In this document: positions 25,909-33,119 of the stretch, piece after piece | Layout: each line of letters opens with the position of its first letter | Position numbering within the stretch: the first letter of the stretch is position 1 | NCBI RefSeq assembly: GCF_000504245.1 | Contig: NZ_KI632509.1 | Span: forward strand, 2,045,723 to 2,109,722 | Length of the DNA: 64,000 bases | Source of the DNA: Haloechinothrix halophila YIM 93223 | Lineage (GTDB): Bacteria > Actinomycetota > Actinomycetes > Mycobacteriales > Pseudonocardiaceae | Direction of reading: 5' to 3' | Notes under the pieces: model-generated | What the model was told of the DNA's origin: nothing | The model's input: only the letters and a program-made list of their open reading frames with translations | Databases searched by the model: none | Made by a program: the position numbers and the translations under genes

Positions 25909-26544
25909 GTGGGCAAGCTGATCGTCATCGAAGGCCTGGACGGCGCGGGCAAGAACACCCTCGCCCGCGCGGTCACCAAGGAACTGACCGCGCGCGGCGC
26001 ACACGTGATCGGCAGGGCGTTCCCTCGCTACGGCGAGGACATCCACGCCGACCTCGCCCGCGACGGGCTGCACGGCAGGCTTGGCGACCTCACCGAGTCG
26101 GTCAACGGCATGGCGCTGCTGTTCGCGCTGGACCGGCGCGCCGCAGCCGACCAGCTGCGCGCGGACCTCGACCGCGCGGACGTCGTCCTTGTCGACCGCT
26201 ACATCGCCTCCAACGCCGCCTACGGGGCCGCGCGGCTGCACCAGGACGCCGACGGCGAGATCGTCGAGTGGGTGCGTGCCCTGGAAGTGGACCGGTTCGG
26301 TATCCCGGTGCCGGACGAGCAGATCCTGCTGCGGGTGCCGGTCGCGGTCGCGGCTGACCGGGCGCGTTCTCGCGAGTCTGATGACGCCACTCGCGCCCGC
26401 GACAGCTACGAGTCGGACGACTCGCTGCAGACCCGCTGCGGTCGGGTGTACGAGCAGCTCGCGGATCGGAGCTGGCTTTCGCGGTGGCGGGTTGTCGACG
26501 GCGGGGGCGAAGTAGACGCGGCGTCGCTGGTCGCCGCGCTGTGA
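25909..26544 (+). CDS. tmk: Thymidylate kinase
   Basis: About 211 residues; phosphorylates dTMP to dTDP for DNA synthesis. P-loop EGLDGAGKNT starts at residue 8, the base/phosphate-binding VDRYIASNAAYG follows near residue 87, and a lid region with many Arg/Asp/Ser (RSRESDDATRARDSYES) lies near 145. GTG 25909 gives the normal short N-terminus and has AGGG eight bases upstream; GTG 25900 is possible. It directly precedes mtrA, as in mycobacteria (Rv3247c-Rv3246c). Confidence 0.92.
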   Translation: MGKLIVIEGLDGAGKNTLARAVTKELTARGAHVIGRAFPRYGEDIHADLARDGLHGRLGDLTESVNGMALLFALDRRAAADQLRADLDRADVVLVDRYIASNAAYGAARLHQDADGEIVEWVRALEVDRFGIPVPDEQILLRVPVAVAADRARSRESDDATRARDSYESDDSLQTRCGRVYEQLADRSWLSRWRVVDGGGEVDAASLVAAL

Positions 26545-26663
26545 GCCCGCCGAACCGAGCCCATACCTCCGATCGGGCTAATGCCGTTCTGGCCTTCGAC
26601 GTAAAGCGTTCGTATCGCCGGGTCGCGCGGCACATCTCTGACCGATAGTGCGAACATGAACGC

Positions 26664-27341
26664 ATGAAGGCACGTGTTCTCGTAGTCGACGACGACCCCG
26701 CACTCGCTGAAATGCTCACCATCGTGCTTCGCGGTGAGGGGTTCGACACCGCGGTGGTCGCGGATGGATCACGCGCGATGACCGCGTTTCGCGAGTTCAA
26801 GCCCGATCTGGTGCTGCTCGACTTGATGTTGCCCGGCATGAACGGCATCGACGTCTGCAAGGCGATCAGGACCGAGTCCGGCATTCCCGTCGTGATGCTG
26901 ACCGCCAAGAGCGACACCGTCGACGTCGTGCTAGGGCTCGAGTCCGGCGCCGATGACTACGTCGTCAAGCCGTTCAAACCGAAGGAACTGGTCGCGCGAG
27001 TACGGGCGCGACTACGCCGAACGGAGTCCGAGCCTGCCGAAACGCTGGCCATCGGCGATCTGAGCATTGACGTGCCCGGACATGAGGTCACCCGCAACGG
27101 CGAGCCGATCGCGCTGACCCCGCTCGAGTTCGATCTGCTGGTCGCGCTCGCCCGCAAGCCGAGGCAGGTATTTACCCGCGAGGTGCTGCTTGAGCAGGTC
27201 TGGGGCTACCGCCACGCCGCGGACACTAGGCTGGTGAATGTGCATGTGCAGCGGCTGCGCTCGAAGGTGGAGCGCGACCCGGAACACCCCGAGGTCGTGC
27301 TCACCGTGCGCGGCGTCGGATACAAGGCGGGCCCGCCGTAA
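26664..27341 (+). CDS. mtrA: Two-component response regulator MtrA
   Basis: 225 residues, OmpR/PhoB type. The receiver has the acidic pair near the N-terminus (VVDDDP), phospho-acceptor Asp53 (LLDLMLPGMNG), Thr (MLTAKS) and Lys (VVKPFKP). The winged-helix DNA-binding domain ends RGVGYKAGPP. In actinobacteria MtrA controls cell division, peptidoglycan turnover and replication genes. The ATG at 26664 is used because the earlier ATG (26656) runs into a stop. The stop is immediately followed by the mtrB start. Confidence 0.97.
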   Translation: MKARVLVVDDDPALAEMLTIVLRGEGFDTAVVADGSRAMTAFREFKPDLVLLDLMLPGMNGIDVCKAIRTESGIPVVMLTAKSDTVDVVLGLESGADDYVVKPFKPKELVARVRARLRRTESEPAETLAIGDLSIDVPGHEVTRNGEPIALTPLEFDLLVALARKPRQVFTREVLLEQVWGYRHAADTRLVNVHVQRLRSKVERDPEHPEVVLTVRGVGYKAGPP

Positions 27342-29189
27342 GTGAGAAAGCGGTTGGCCTCGCTCGGTGAAGCGATCGTAGCGTTGGTGGGCCGTGTCGT
27401 CAGCTTCTGGCGAGACACGGCAGCCGCCATCGGCGAGCGTTGGCGCAGCTCGTTGCAATTCAAGGTCACCGTCTCGACCCTCGCGCTGTCGACGGCGGTG
27501 GTCTTCGTGCTGGTCATGCTGCTGCAGTACCAGATAGCAGAACGACTGCTCGACACGAAGCGGCGCGCGGCGATCGCGCAGACCCGTGCCGTGCTCGCGA
27601 CCGCGGAATCCGAGCTGGAAGGCATCGACGCCAACCCGGAATCCCTGCGCGAGCGCCTTGAGCAGGCGAGCAGGAAGATCACCAGCTCGTCACCAGCGGC
27701 GCATGAGCTGGAGGGATCGGCGGCGGGTGCCTTCGAGCCGGTGCTGGCAAGCGGTGATCGCTCCTACGCCGGTGTTGGTAACGGACCCGCGACACCGGAC
27801 GAGTCGATTTTCGTCGGCAGCTACGGGAACGTGCCCACCGATCTGCGGGAGTTCGTCGAGCAAGGCAGGGAAGCCGAGCAGATCCACACCGTCGGCGGCA
27901 CCACCTACCTGATCATCGGTGCGCCGATCACGACCAACGCGCGCCCGCTGCAGCTGTACTTGCTGTTCCCGCTCAGCTCGGAGCAGAACACCGTGAGCAC
28001 GGTGCAGAACACCCTTCTCGCTGGCGCTGCCGTGCTGCTGCTCCTGCTGGCGGGCATCGCCAACCTGGTGACAAGACAGGTGGTGCTCCCTGTCCGCAGG
28101 GCGGCCAATGCCGCGGCCCGGTTCGCGGAAGGCGACTTGGACAAACGTCTGGCCGTCGCGGGCTCTGACGACTTGTCCAAATTGGCGACGTCGTACAACG
28201 AGATGGCGGAGAGCATCCAGACGCAGATCCGTCAGCTCGAGGAGTTCGGCCAGCTGCAGCGCCGGTTCACCTCCGACGTCTCGCACGAGCTTCGCACCCC
28301 GTTGACCACCGTGCGGATGGCCGCCGACGTGCTGCACGCATCGCGGGAGCAGTTCCCACCTGGGCTGGCTCGCTCCGCCGAGCTGCTCGCCGACGAACTG
28401 GACCGGTTCGAGGCGTTGCTGGGCGATCTGCTGGAGATCAGCAGGCTGGATGCTGGTGTCGAGGAGCTGACCGCCGAGGTCGTCGACGTCCGTTCCATCG
28501 TGGAACGGGTACGTGAACAGGTGAAGGTGCTCGCCGGGTCCGCTGGCAGCACGATCGAGCTGGATCTGCCCGATGACGAGGCGATCGCCGAGATCGACGC
28601 ACGACGAGTTGAGCGGATTTTGCGTAATCTGGTCGCCAACGCCGTCGACCACGGCGAGGGGCAGCCGGTCAGAGTGGCGCTCGGCGTGAACGATGAGGCA
28701 GTGGCTATCACGGTGCGTGACTACGGCGTCGGGTTGCGGCAAGGCGAGGAGGAGCTGGTGTTCAACCGCTTCTGGCGCGCTGACCCGTCCCGGAACCGGC
28801 GTACTGGCGGCACCGGACTGGGCCTGGCGATCAGCCAGGAGGACGCGCGTCTGCACGGCGGCGAGCTCGAAGCGTGGGGCGCATACGGCTACGGCGCGTG
28901 CTTCCGGCTCACGCTGCCGAAGGCACAGGGCGCCGAACTCACCGATCTCACGGTGATCCCGCTCGACCTGCCGCCTGACCCGCCGGCGCTGCCTGCCGGC
29001 GACGGCCAGCAGCCTGATGGGGACTCGGCGAGCGTCCCCGGCGATGCGGAGAACGCCAGGGGTGGCACTGACGGCATGGGCGGCGCTGACGGCCCGAACG
29101 GTGCGAGCGGAGCGGACGCCAGCGGCGACGGCTCCGCGACAGCGGACACCGGGGAGCCGCACGCGGATCGCGAGGAGGTGAACTGGTGA
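27342..29189 (+). CDS. mtrB: Sensor histidine kinase MtrB
   Basis: 615 residues from GTG 27342, directly after the mtrA stop. It has an N-terminal helix (VSTLALSTAVVFVLVMLLQYQ), a roughly 170-residue extracytoplasmic domain, a second helix (LLAGAAVLLLLLAGIANLV), HAMP (residues about 245-295), dimerisation domain with His315 (DVSHELRTPLTTVRM), and ATP-binding boxes NLVANAVDHGEG, DYGVGL and GGTGLGLAI. A long Gly/Asp/Ala-rich disordered tail (last 85 residues) follows the kinase domain. It partners with MtrA; LpqB, encoded in the GTGA overlap, modulates it. Confidence 0.96.
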   Translation: MRKRLASLGEAIVALVGRVVSFWRDTAAAIGERWRSSLQFKVTVSTLALSTAVVFVLVMLLQYQIAERLLDTKRRAAIAQTRAVLATAESELEGIDANPESLRERLEQASRKITSSSPAAHELEGSAAGAFEPVLASGDRSYAGVGNGPATPDESIFVGSYGNVPTDLREFVEQGREAEQIHTVGGTTYLIIGAPITTNARPLQLYLLFPLSSEQNTVSTVQNTLLAGAAVLLLLLAGIANLVTRQVVLPVRRAANAAARFAEGDLDKRLAVAGSDDLSKLATSYNEMAESIQTQIRQLEEFGQLQRRFTSDVSHELRTPLTTVRMAADVLHASREQFPPGLARSAELLADELDRFEALLGDLLEISRLDAGVEELTAEVVDVRSIVERVREQVKVLAGSAGSTIELDLPDDEAIAEIDARRVERILRNLVANAVDHGEGQPVRVALGVNDEAVAITVRDYGVGLRQGEEELVFNRFWRADPSRNRRTGGTGLGLAISQEDARLHGGELEAWGAYGYGACFRLTLPKAQGAELTDLTVIPLDLPPDPPALPAGDGQQPDGDSASVPGDAENARGGTDGMGGADGPNGASGADASGDGSATADTGEPHADREEVNW

Positions 29190-30928
29190 GCAGGCGGTGG
29201 GTACTCGCGATCCTCGGCTGTGTGCTGCTCGTGGCGAGTGGGTGCGCGAATGTGCCCAAGGAGACCAAACCGCAGGTCATCGGCACCGCGGACACCGCGG
29301 ACACCACCGGCGATTCGCTGGACGACATCCAGCCCGCTGAGGACCTCTCGCCGTACGACACGGTGCGCAAGTTCGTGCTCAGCTCCCAGGCCGCGACCGA
29401 CTACAAGGAAGCCCGGCTGTACCTGGCCGACAACGTCGCCAAGGACTGGCAGCCCAGCTCGAGTGTCGTCATCTTGCGAGACCAGTTCAGCACCTTGCCG
29501 GTCGATGCGGATCGCCAGCCCGAGAACCCTGACGAGACCATCATCCGGCTGCGGGGCCGCAGGATCGGCGCGCTCGGCTCGGACAACGCCTTCATCCCCG
29601 GTGGCGGGACGTACGAGATCGAGATCTCGCTGCGACGCAGGTCGGGGGACCGGCAGTGGCGCATCGTCGACCCGCCCGCCGAGATGATCACCACCGAGTC
29701 GCAGTTCGCGGAGAACTACTATCAGCTGCCGCTGTACTTTTTCGCGCCAGACAGCGCGGTGCGGGTGCCCGATCCCAGGTACGTGCTCGCTCAGCCGCGT
29801 GAGGGACTGCCTGGCAGGATCGTCGACACGCTCCTGCAAGGGCCGTCCGACGGGCTCGCCACCGCGGTGCGCAACCCGCTGGAGAAGGCCAAGCTCGACA
29901 CCAACGTGACTGTCAACGAGGACGGCGCGCTCGAGGTGCCGCTGACCGGCGTCGCGGGGGAGAGTGCCGGCGCACGGCGGTTGATGGCTTTCCAGCTCGT
30001 CATGTCGCTGGACGCGGTCGCGACCAACCGGATCCGGCTGCTCTCCGATGGCCATGACCTCGTGCCCGGCCGCAGAGACTGGCGCATCACCGACGTCCCG
30101 CCGGTGCACGCGTCGGTGTCGGCGAACCTTCCTGGCCTCGCGCTGCAGGGCAGCCAGGTCGTGCGGCTCGACGACTGGGAACCGATCGCTGGCCCTGCCG
30201 GGAACGGTGCCTACGACGTGCTGTCCGCGGCGCAGTCCGTCGACGGTGGCAGACTCGCCGTGGTCGAGGACGCACGGAAGCGGGTCCGGCTGCGGGTGGG
30301 CGCCACTGATGATGTGCTCTCGGTCGTCGACCTCGACGCGAAACAGATGACGCGCCCGACGTGGCGACCGTCCTATTCCGAGGACAACACCAGCAACGAG
30401 GTCTGGACCGTCACCGACAGGAAGAAGGTCGTCAGGGTCACGCTGTCGCTGGACAACACCTGGCAGGCGCAGCAGGTCGACGACAGCGCCCTGCAGGGCT
30501 TCGGCCCGATCACCGCGTTGCGGCTCTCCCGCGACGGCACGCGCGCCGCCATCGTCGCCGACAGCCGGCTCGTCGTCGCGTCGGTGGTTCGCACGTCGGA
30601 CGCCGTCCGGCTGCGCGCGCCGCGCATCCTGCAGCCCGAGACGCTGACCGACGTCGTCGACGTCGACTGGCAGGCGCAGGACGCCCTGGTCGTGGCCACC
30701 AGCTCCTCGATCCGTCCCGTCGTGCGGGTGCCGGTGGACGGCTTCGGCATGGAGAGCTACACGACGTCCAACCTCGAGCCGCCGGTGACCGCGGTGACCG
30801 GTGCGCCAGGCAGGCCGGTCGTCGCGGCCAACGCTGGTGGCCTGTGGTATACCTCGGACCTCGCCGAGGTGTGGCGGCAGAGCTCCCGCGAGCAGAGCCT
30901 GCTGAGTTCGCCGTTCTATCCCGGCTGA
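29186..30928 (+). CDS. lpqB: Lipoprotein LpqB, modulator of MtrAB
   Basis: 580 residues starting in the GTGA overlap with mtrB. The signal peptide ends VLLVASGC with lipid-modified Cys20. A GerMN-like (sporulation/germination) domain is followed by a C-terminal beta-propeller-like half, the known LpqB architecture. In mycobacteria LpqB binds the extracellular part of MtrB and affects MtrA activation, envelope integrity and motility. Operon position mtrA-mtrB-lpqB is conserved. Confidence 0.94.
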   Translation: MSRRWVLAILGCVLLVASGCANVPKETKPQVIGTADTADTTGDSLDDIQPAEDLSPYDTVRKFVLSSQAATDYKEARLYLADNVAKDWQPSSSVVILRDQFSTLPVDADRQPENPDETIIRLRGRRIGALGSDNAFIPGGGTYEIEISLRRRSGDRQWRIVDPPAEMITTESQFAENYYQLPLYFFAPDSAVRVPDPRYVLAQPREGLPGRIVDTLLQGPSDGLATAVRNPLEKAKLDTNVTVNEDGALEVPLTGVAGESAGARRLMAFQLVMSLDAVATNRIRLLSDGHDLVPGRRDWRITDVPPVHASVSANLPGLALQGSQVVRLDDWEPIAGPAGNGAYDVLSAAQSVDGGRLAVVEDARKRVRLRVGATDDVLSVVDLDAKQMTRPTWRPSYSEDNTSNEVWTVTDRKKVVRVTLSLDNTWQAQQVDDSALQGFGPITALRLSRDGTRAAIVADSRLVVASVVRTSDAVRLRAPRILQPETLTDVVDVDWQAQDALVVATSSSIRPVVRVPVDGFGMESYTTSNLEPPVTAVTGAPGRPVVAANAGGLWYTSDLAEVWRQSSREQSLLSSPFYPG

Positions 30929-30957
30929 GTGTCGGTGCCGCGTGACAGGCTGCCGGC

Positions 30958-31632
30958 GTGAGGCTGCCCGCCATGCTCGATCACGCGGTGGATCGCGCGC
31001 TTGACCTGCTGCTGCCACCGGTCTGCGCCGGATGCGGCGCGTCCGGCGCGCCATGCTGTCCCGGCTGCGAGAGCCTGCTGACGTCGCCGTCGCGGTTGCC
31101 GTGCCCGAGCAGGGCTCCCGCGTACGCGCTGGCAAGCTACCGGGGCGTGCCGCGCAGGCTCGTGCTGGCCTACAAGGAGCGGGGCCGCAGGGACCTCGCA
31201 CCCGCGCTCGGCGGACTGCTCGCCGCCGCGCTTCCCCTGGCCAGTGGGGACACGTCGAACTGCTGGCTGGTGCCAGCGCCTTCGCGGCGCGTCGCGGCGA
31301 GGCTGCGGGGTGGGCCGCACATGGTGCGGCTGGCCAGGCACTGTGCATCGCGAGCGGCGGAACTGGGTATCCGGGTAAATATCGCACCGGCACTGCGGCT
31401 GGCATCCGATGCCGAGGACGCGGTCGGCCTGGATCAGGCGAGGCGTGCGGCGAATCTGGCGGGCCGGGTGCTGCCGGTGCCCGCCGCGCTGCCCCCGGCG
31501 GGCACCGGTGTGGTGCTGCTCGACGACGTCATTACCACCGGCGCGACCGCGGTGGCCTGCGAACGGGCGCTCGCGAGTGGTGGTGTCCCTGTCACGGGCG
31601 TGCTGGCGGTGACCTCACCCCGGCTGCGGTAA
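30958..31632 (+). CDS. ComF-family phosphoribosyltransferase
   Basis: 224 residues. The N-terminal zinc-ribbon has four cysteines (VCAGCGASGAPCCPGC) and the C-terminal phosphoribosyltransferase motif is VVLLDDVITTGAT. Homologues (ComF, GntX, Rv3242c) are linked to DNA uptake in competent bacteria; in actinobacteria the substrate is unknown. GTG 30958 is used, with ATG 30973 (MLDHAVDRALDLLLPP) as a reasonable alternative. It follows lpqB by 29 bases and is probably in the same operon. A 540-base gap with its own promoter then precedes hpf. Confidence 0.88.
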   Translation: MRLPAMLDHAVDRALDLLLPPVCAGCGASGAPCCPGCESLLTSPSRLPCPSRAPAYALASYRGVPRRLVLAYKERGRRDLAPALGGLLAAALPLASGDTSNCWLVPAPSRRVAARLRGGPHMVRLARHCASRAAELGIRVNIAPALRLASDAEDAVGLDQARRAANLAGRVLPVPAALPPAGTGVVLLDDVITTGATAVACERALASGGVPVTGVLAVTSPRLR

Positions 31633-31705
31633 CGCATCCCCCGCCCGAGTGAAGTCGGGTGATCGTTTGCTCGACAGGTCGTTCCCGGATTGAGCGGGCG
31701 CCAAT

Positions 31706-31732
31706 GGGAACTCTGACCACGCTGCGTGCGTT
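31706..31732 (+). promoter_or_regulatory. SigR/SigH-type promoter upstream of hpf
   Basis: GGGAAC (31706-31711), exactly 18 bases, then GTT (31730-31732). This matches the GGAAT/C-N18-GTT consensus of the thiol-stress ECF sigma factor SigR/SigH, whose gene is in this window with the same arrangement in front of it. Transcription should start near 31741-31742, on an ATG. It would give hpf a 430-base leader. Confidence 0.65.
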
Positions 31733-32044
31733 GTATAGGCATGACGCACCTGCTGTGTCCCGGGTCACCACGGTCCTATCCGCTCGGCGTGTCGAGCGCT
31801 CAACCAGCAGGAATATCCCTGGGGTTCCGGAATGGAACCAGGCGATTCCGCCGTATGGGTGCGGTACCACCCGGCTGGCCCAATAGCGGCGCCGCAGCGT
31901 CGATGATCGTCGCCCTCCGCAGTGGCGCGGCATTATGCCTCACGCGGCGATGTCCCCCGCACCGGGGGCTGTTGCCAACGGCGTTCTACGGCTAACGTGC
32001 TGCGCTAACAGGGCAATACCGGCCGCGAAGGAGGTGACAAGCCC

Positions 32045-32071
32045 ATGTCATTCCGGTGCCGGTGCGTGTGA
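32045..32071 (+). CDS. Eight-codon leader ORF MSFRCRCV upstream of hpf
   Basis: ATG 32045 follows AAGGAGGTGA (32028-32037), a full match to the 16S anti-Shine-Dalgarno and the strongest ribosome site in the window. The frame reads Met-Ser-Phe-Arg-Cys-Arg-Cys-Val-stop. Two of eight codons are Cys (TGC). The last codons and stop form one arm of a hairpin with 32088-32096. The design resembles a leader peptide that senses cysteine or Cys-tRNA, or a translation-coupled attenuator for hpf. Coding status is inferred from the ribosome site; no homology was tested. Confidence 0.5.
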   Translation: MSFRCRCV

Positions 32072-32096
32072 CACGCCTGGTGCCTTCGTCACACGC
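32064..32096 (+). promoter_or_regulatory. Hairpin overlapping the end of the leader ORF
   Basis: GCGTGTGAC (32064-32072) pairs perfectly with GTCACACGC (32088-32096) across a 15-base loop. A ribosome at the second Cys codon or the stop would cover the left arm and melt the stem. The hpf start is 76 bases downstream. Confidence 0.5.
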
Positions 32097-32171
32097 CGGG
32101 ACCCCGATCCTCACCCCGGTACCGACCAGTTCGGAAACACAGCTCACATCGTTGAGCGAGGGAGGTCGTGT

Positions 32172-32870
32172 ATGGACATCGTCGTGAAGGGCCGCAACGT
32201 GGAGATCCCCGAGCACTATCGGGTGCACGTTAGCGACAAACTTGCCCGTCTCGAGCGCTACGACAGGAAAATCATCCGCTACGACGTCGAGCTCTTCCAT
32301 GAGCCAAACCGTCGGCAACACAAGAACTGCCAGCGCGTCGAGATCACCGGGAAGGGTAAGGGTTCCCCGATCCGCGCGGAAGCAAGGGCGGGCGACTTCT
32401 ACGCCGCACTCGACGCGGCGGTCGCCAAACTGGAGAACCGGATGCGGCGGATGCACGACCGCAGGCGGGTGCATTACGGGCGTCGTTGCCCCGAGTCAGT
32501 AGCGGAAGCGACCTCGGTCAACGCGAACGGATCCGCGACCAATGGCATGGGCGAACTGCCGGTGGCCAACGGCCGTCGTCCCGCGGCGCCGACCGCGGTG
32601 CTTGACGCCCCCGCGCCACTCGAGACGCAGACGTCCGCCGAGGTCGAGGTGCCGGAGCAGCGCTGGGACGACGGCGTCGTCGAGTACCAGCCGGGCCGGA
32701 TCGTGCGCGAGAAGCAGCATTCCGCCGAACCCATGACGATCGACCAAGCCCTCTACGAGATGGAGCTCGTAGGACACGACTTCTACCTCTACAACGACGC
32801 CGATGCGGGTAAGCCCAGCGTCGTCTACCGCAGGAAGGGTTTTGACTACGGCGTAATCAGGCTGGGCTGA
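32172..32870 (+). CDS. hpf: Ribosome hibernation promoting factor, long form
   Basis: 232 residues from ATG 32172 behind GAGGGAGG. The N-terminal S30AE domain (MDIVVKGRNVEIPEHYRVHVSDKL to ENRMRRMHDR) binds the 30S decoding centre. After an Ala/Pro linker (about 115-165), the C-terminal dimerisation domain (QALYEMELVGHDFYLYNDAD to FDYGVIRLG) mediates 100S ribosome formation. Long HPF acts in stationary phase, dormancy and stress. The open frame extends upstream, but those codons belong to the leader. Position before secA is the same as Rv3241c. Confidence 0.95.
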   Translation: MDIVVKGRNVEIPEHYRVHVSDKLARLERYDRKIIRYDVELFHEPNRRQHKNCQRVEITGKGKGSPIRAEARAGDFYAALDAAVAKLENRMRRMHDRRRVHYGRRCPESVAEATSVNANGSATNGMGELPVANGRRPAAPTAVLDAPAPLETQTSAEVEVPEQRWDDGVVEYQPGRIVREKQHSAEPMTIDQALYEMELVGHDFYLYNDADAGKPSVVYRRKGFDYGVIRLG

Positions 32871-32925
32871 GCGCAGCGCCGCTCTCAGGCGCACAGCCAC
32901 GAGTCTCATTCACAGAGTCGTTACG

Positions 32926-32957
32926 GCTGCCCCGGAACTATCTGGTTCCGGGGCAGC
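32926..32957 (+). terminator. Intrinsic-terminator-like hairpin between hpf and secA
   Basis: Perfect 13-bp arms (32926-32938 and 32945-32957) around a 6-base loop, 56 bases after the hpf stop, followed by a T-containing stretch (GTTGTGTTG). It separates hpf transcripts from secA, which starts 163 bases further on. Confidence 0.8.
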
Positions 32958-33119
32958 GTTGTGTTGACGGGTGTGCGTGCCGTGTCGCCGGTTGCCTACG
33001 ATGGGGGTCGCGGCACGTTCACTCACCGAGACCGGCGTCCGGACAGCGCGTGACGCGAGGACGGCCAGCCACAACCACATGACAGCAGTAGACGTCACCA
33101 CACAGCGAGGTCGAACCGG

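Larger units (their letters stand above)
31633..32171 (+). other. Long hpf leader region
   Basis: 539 bases between comF-like and hpf. It holds a SigR-type promoter (31706-31732), an open frame beginning at the predicted start site (31741-31995, 84 codons), an 8-codon ORF with ideal ribosome site (32045-32071), a 9-bp hairpin (32064-32096) and the hpf ribosome site GAGGGAGG. Third-codon GC in the 84-codon frame is well below that of neighbouring genes, so it is not called as a gene. Confidence 0.6.

Noticed and set aside
31741-31995. 84-codon frame beginning at the predicted SigR-dependent start site
   Set aside because: No ribosome site, third-position GC clearly below the neighbouring genes and no recognisable domain. 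Kept only as a remark in the hpf leader finding.
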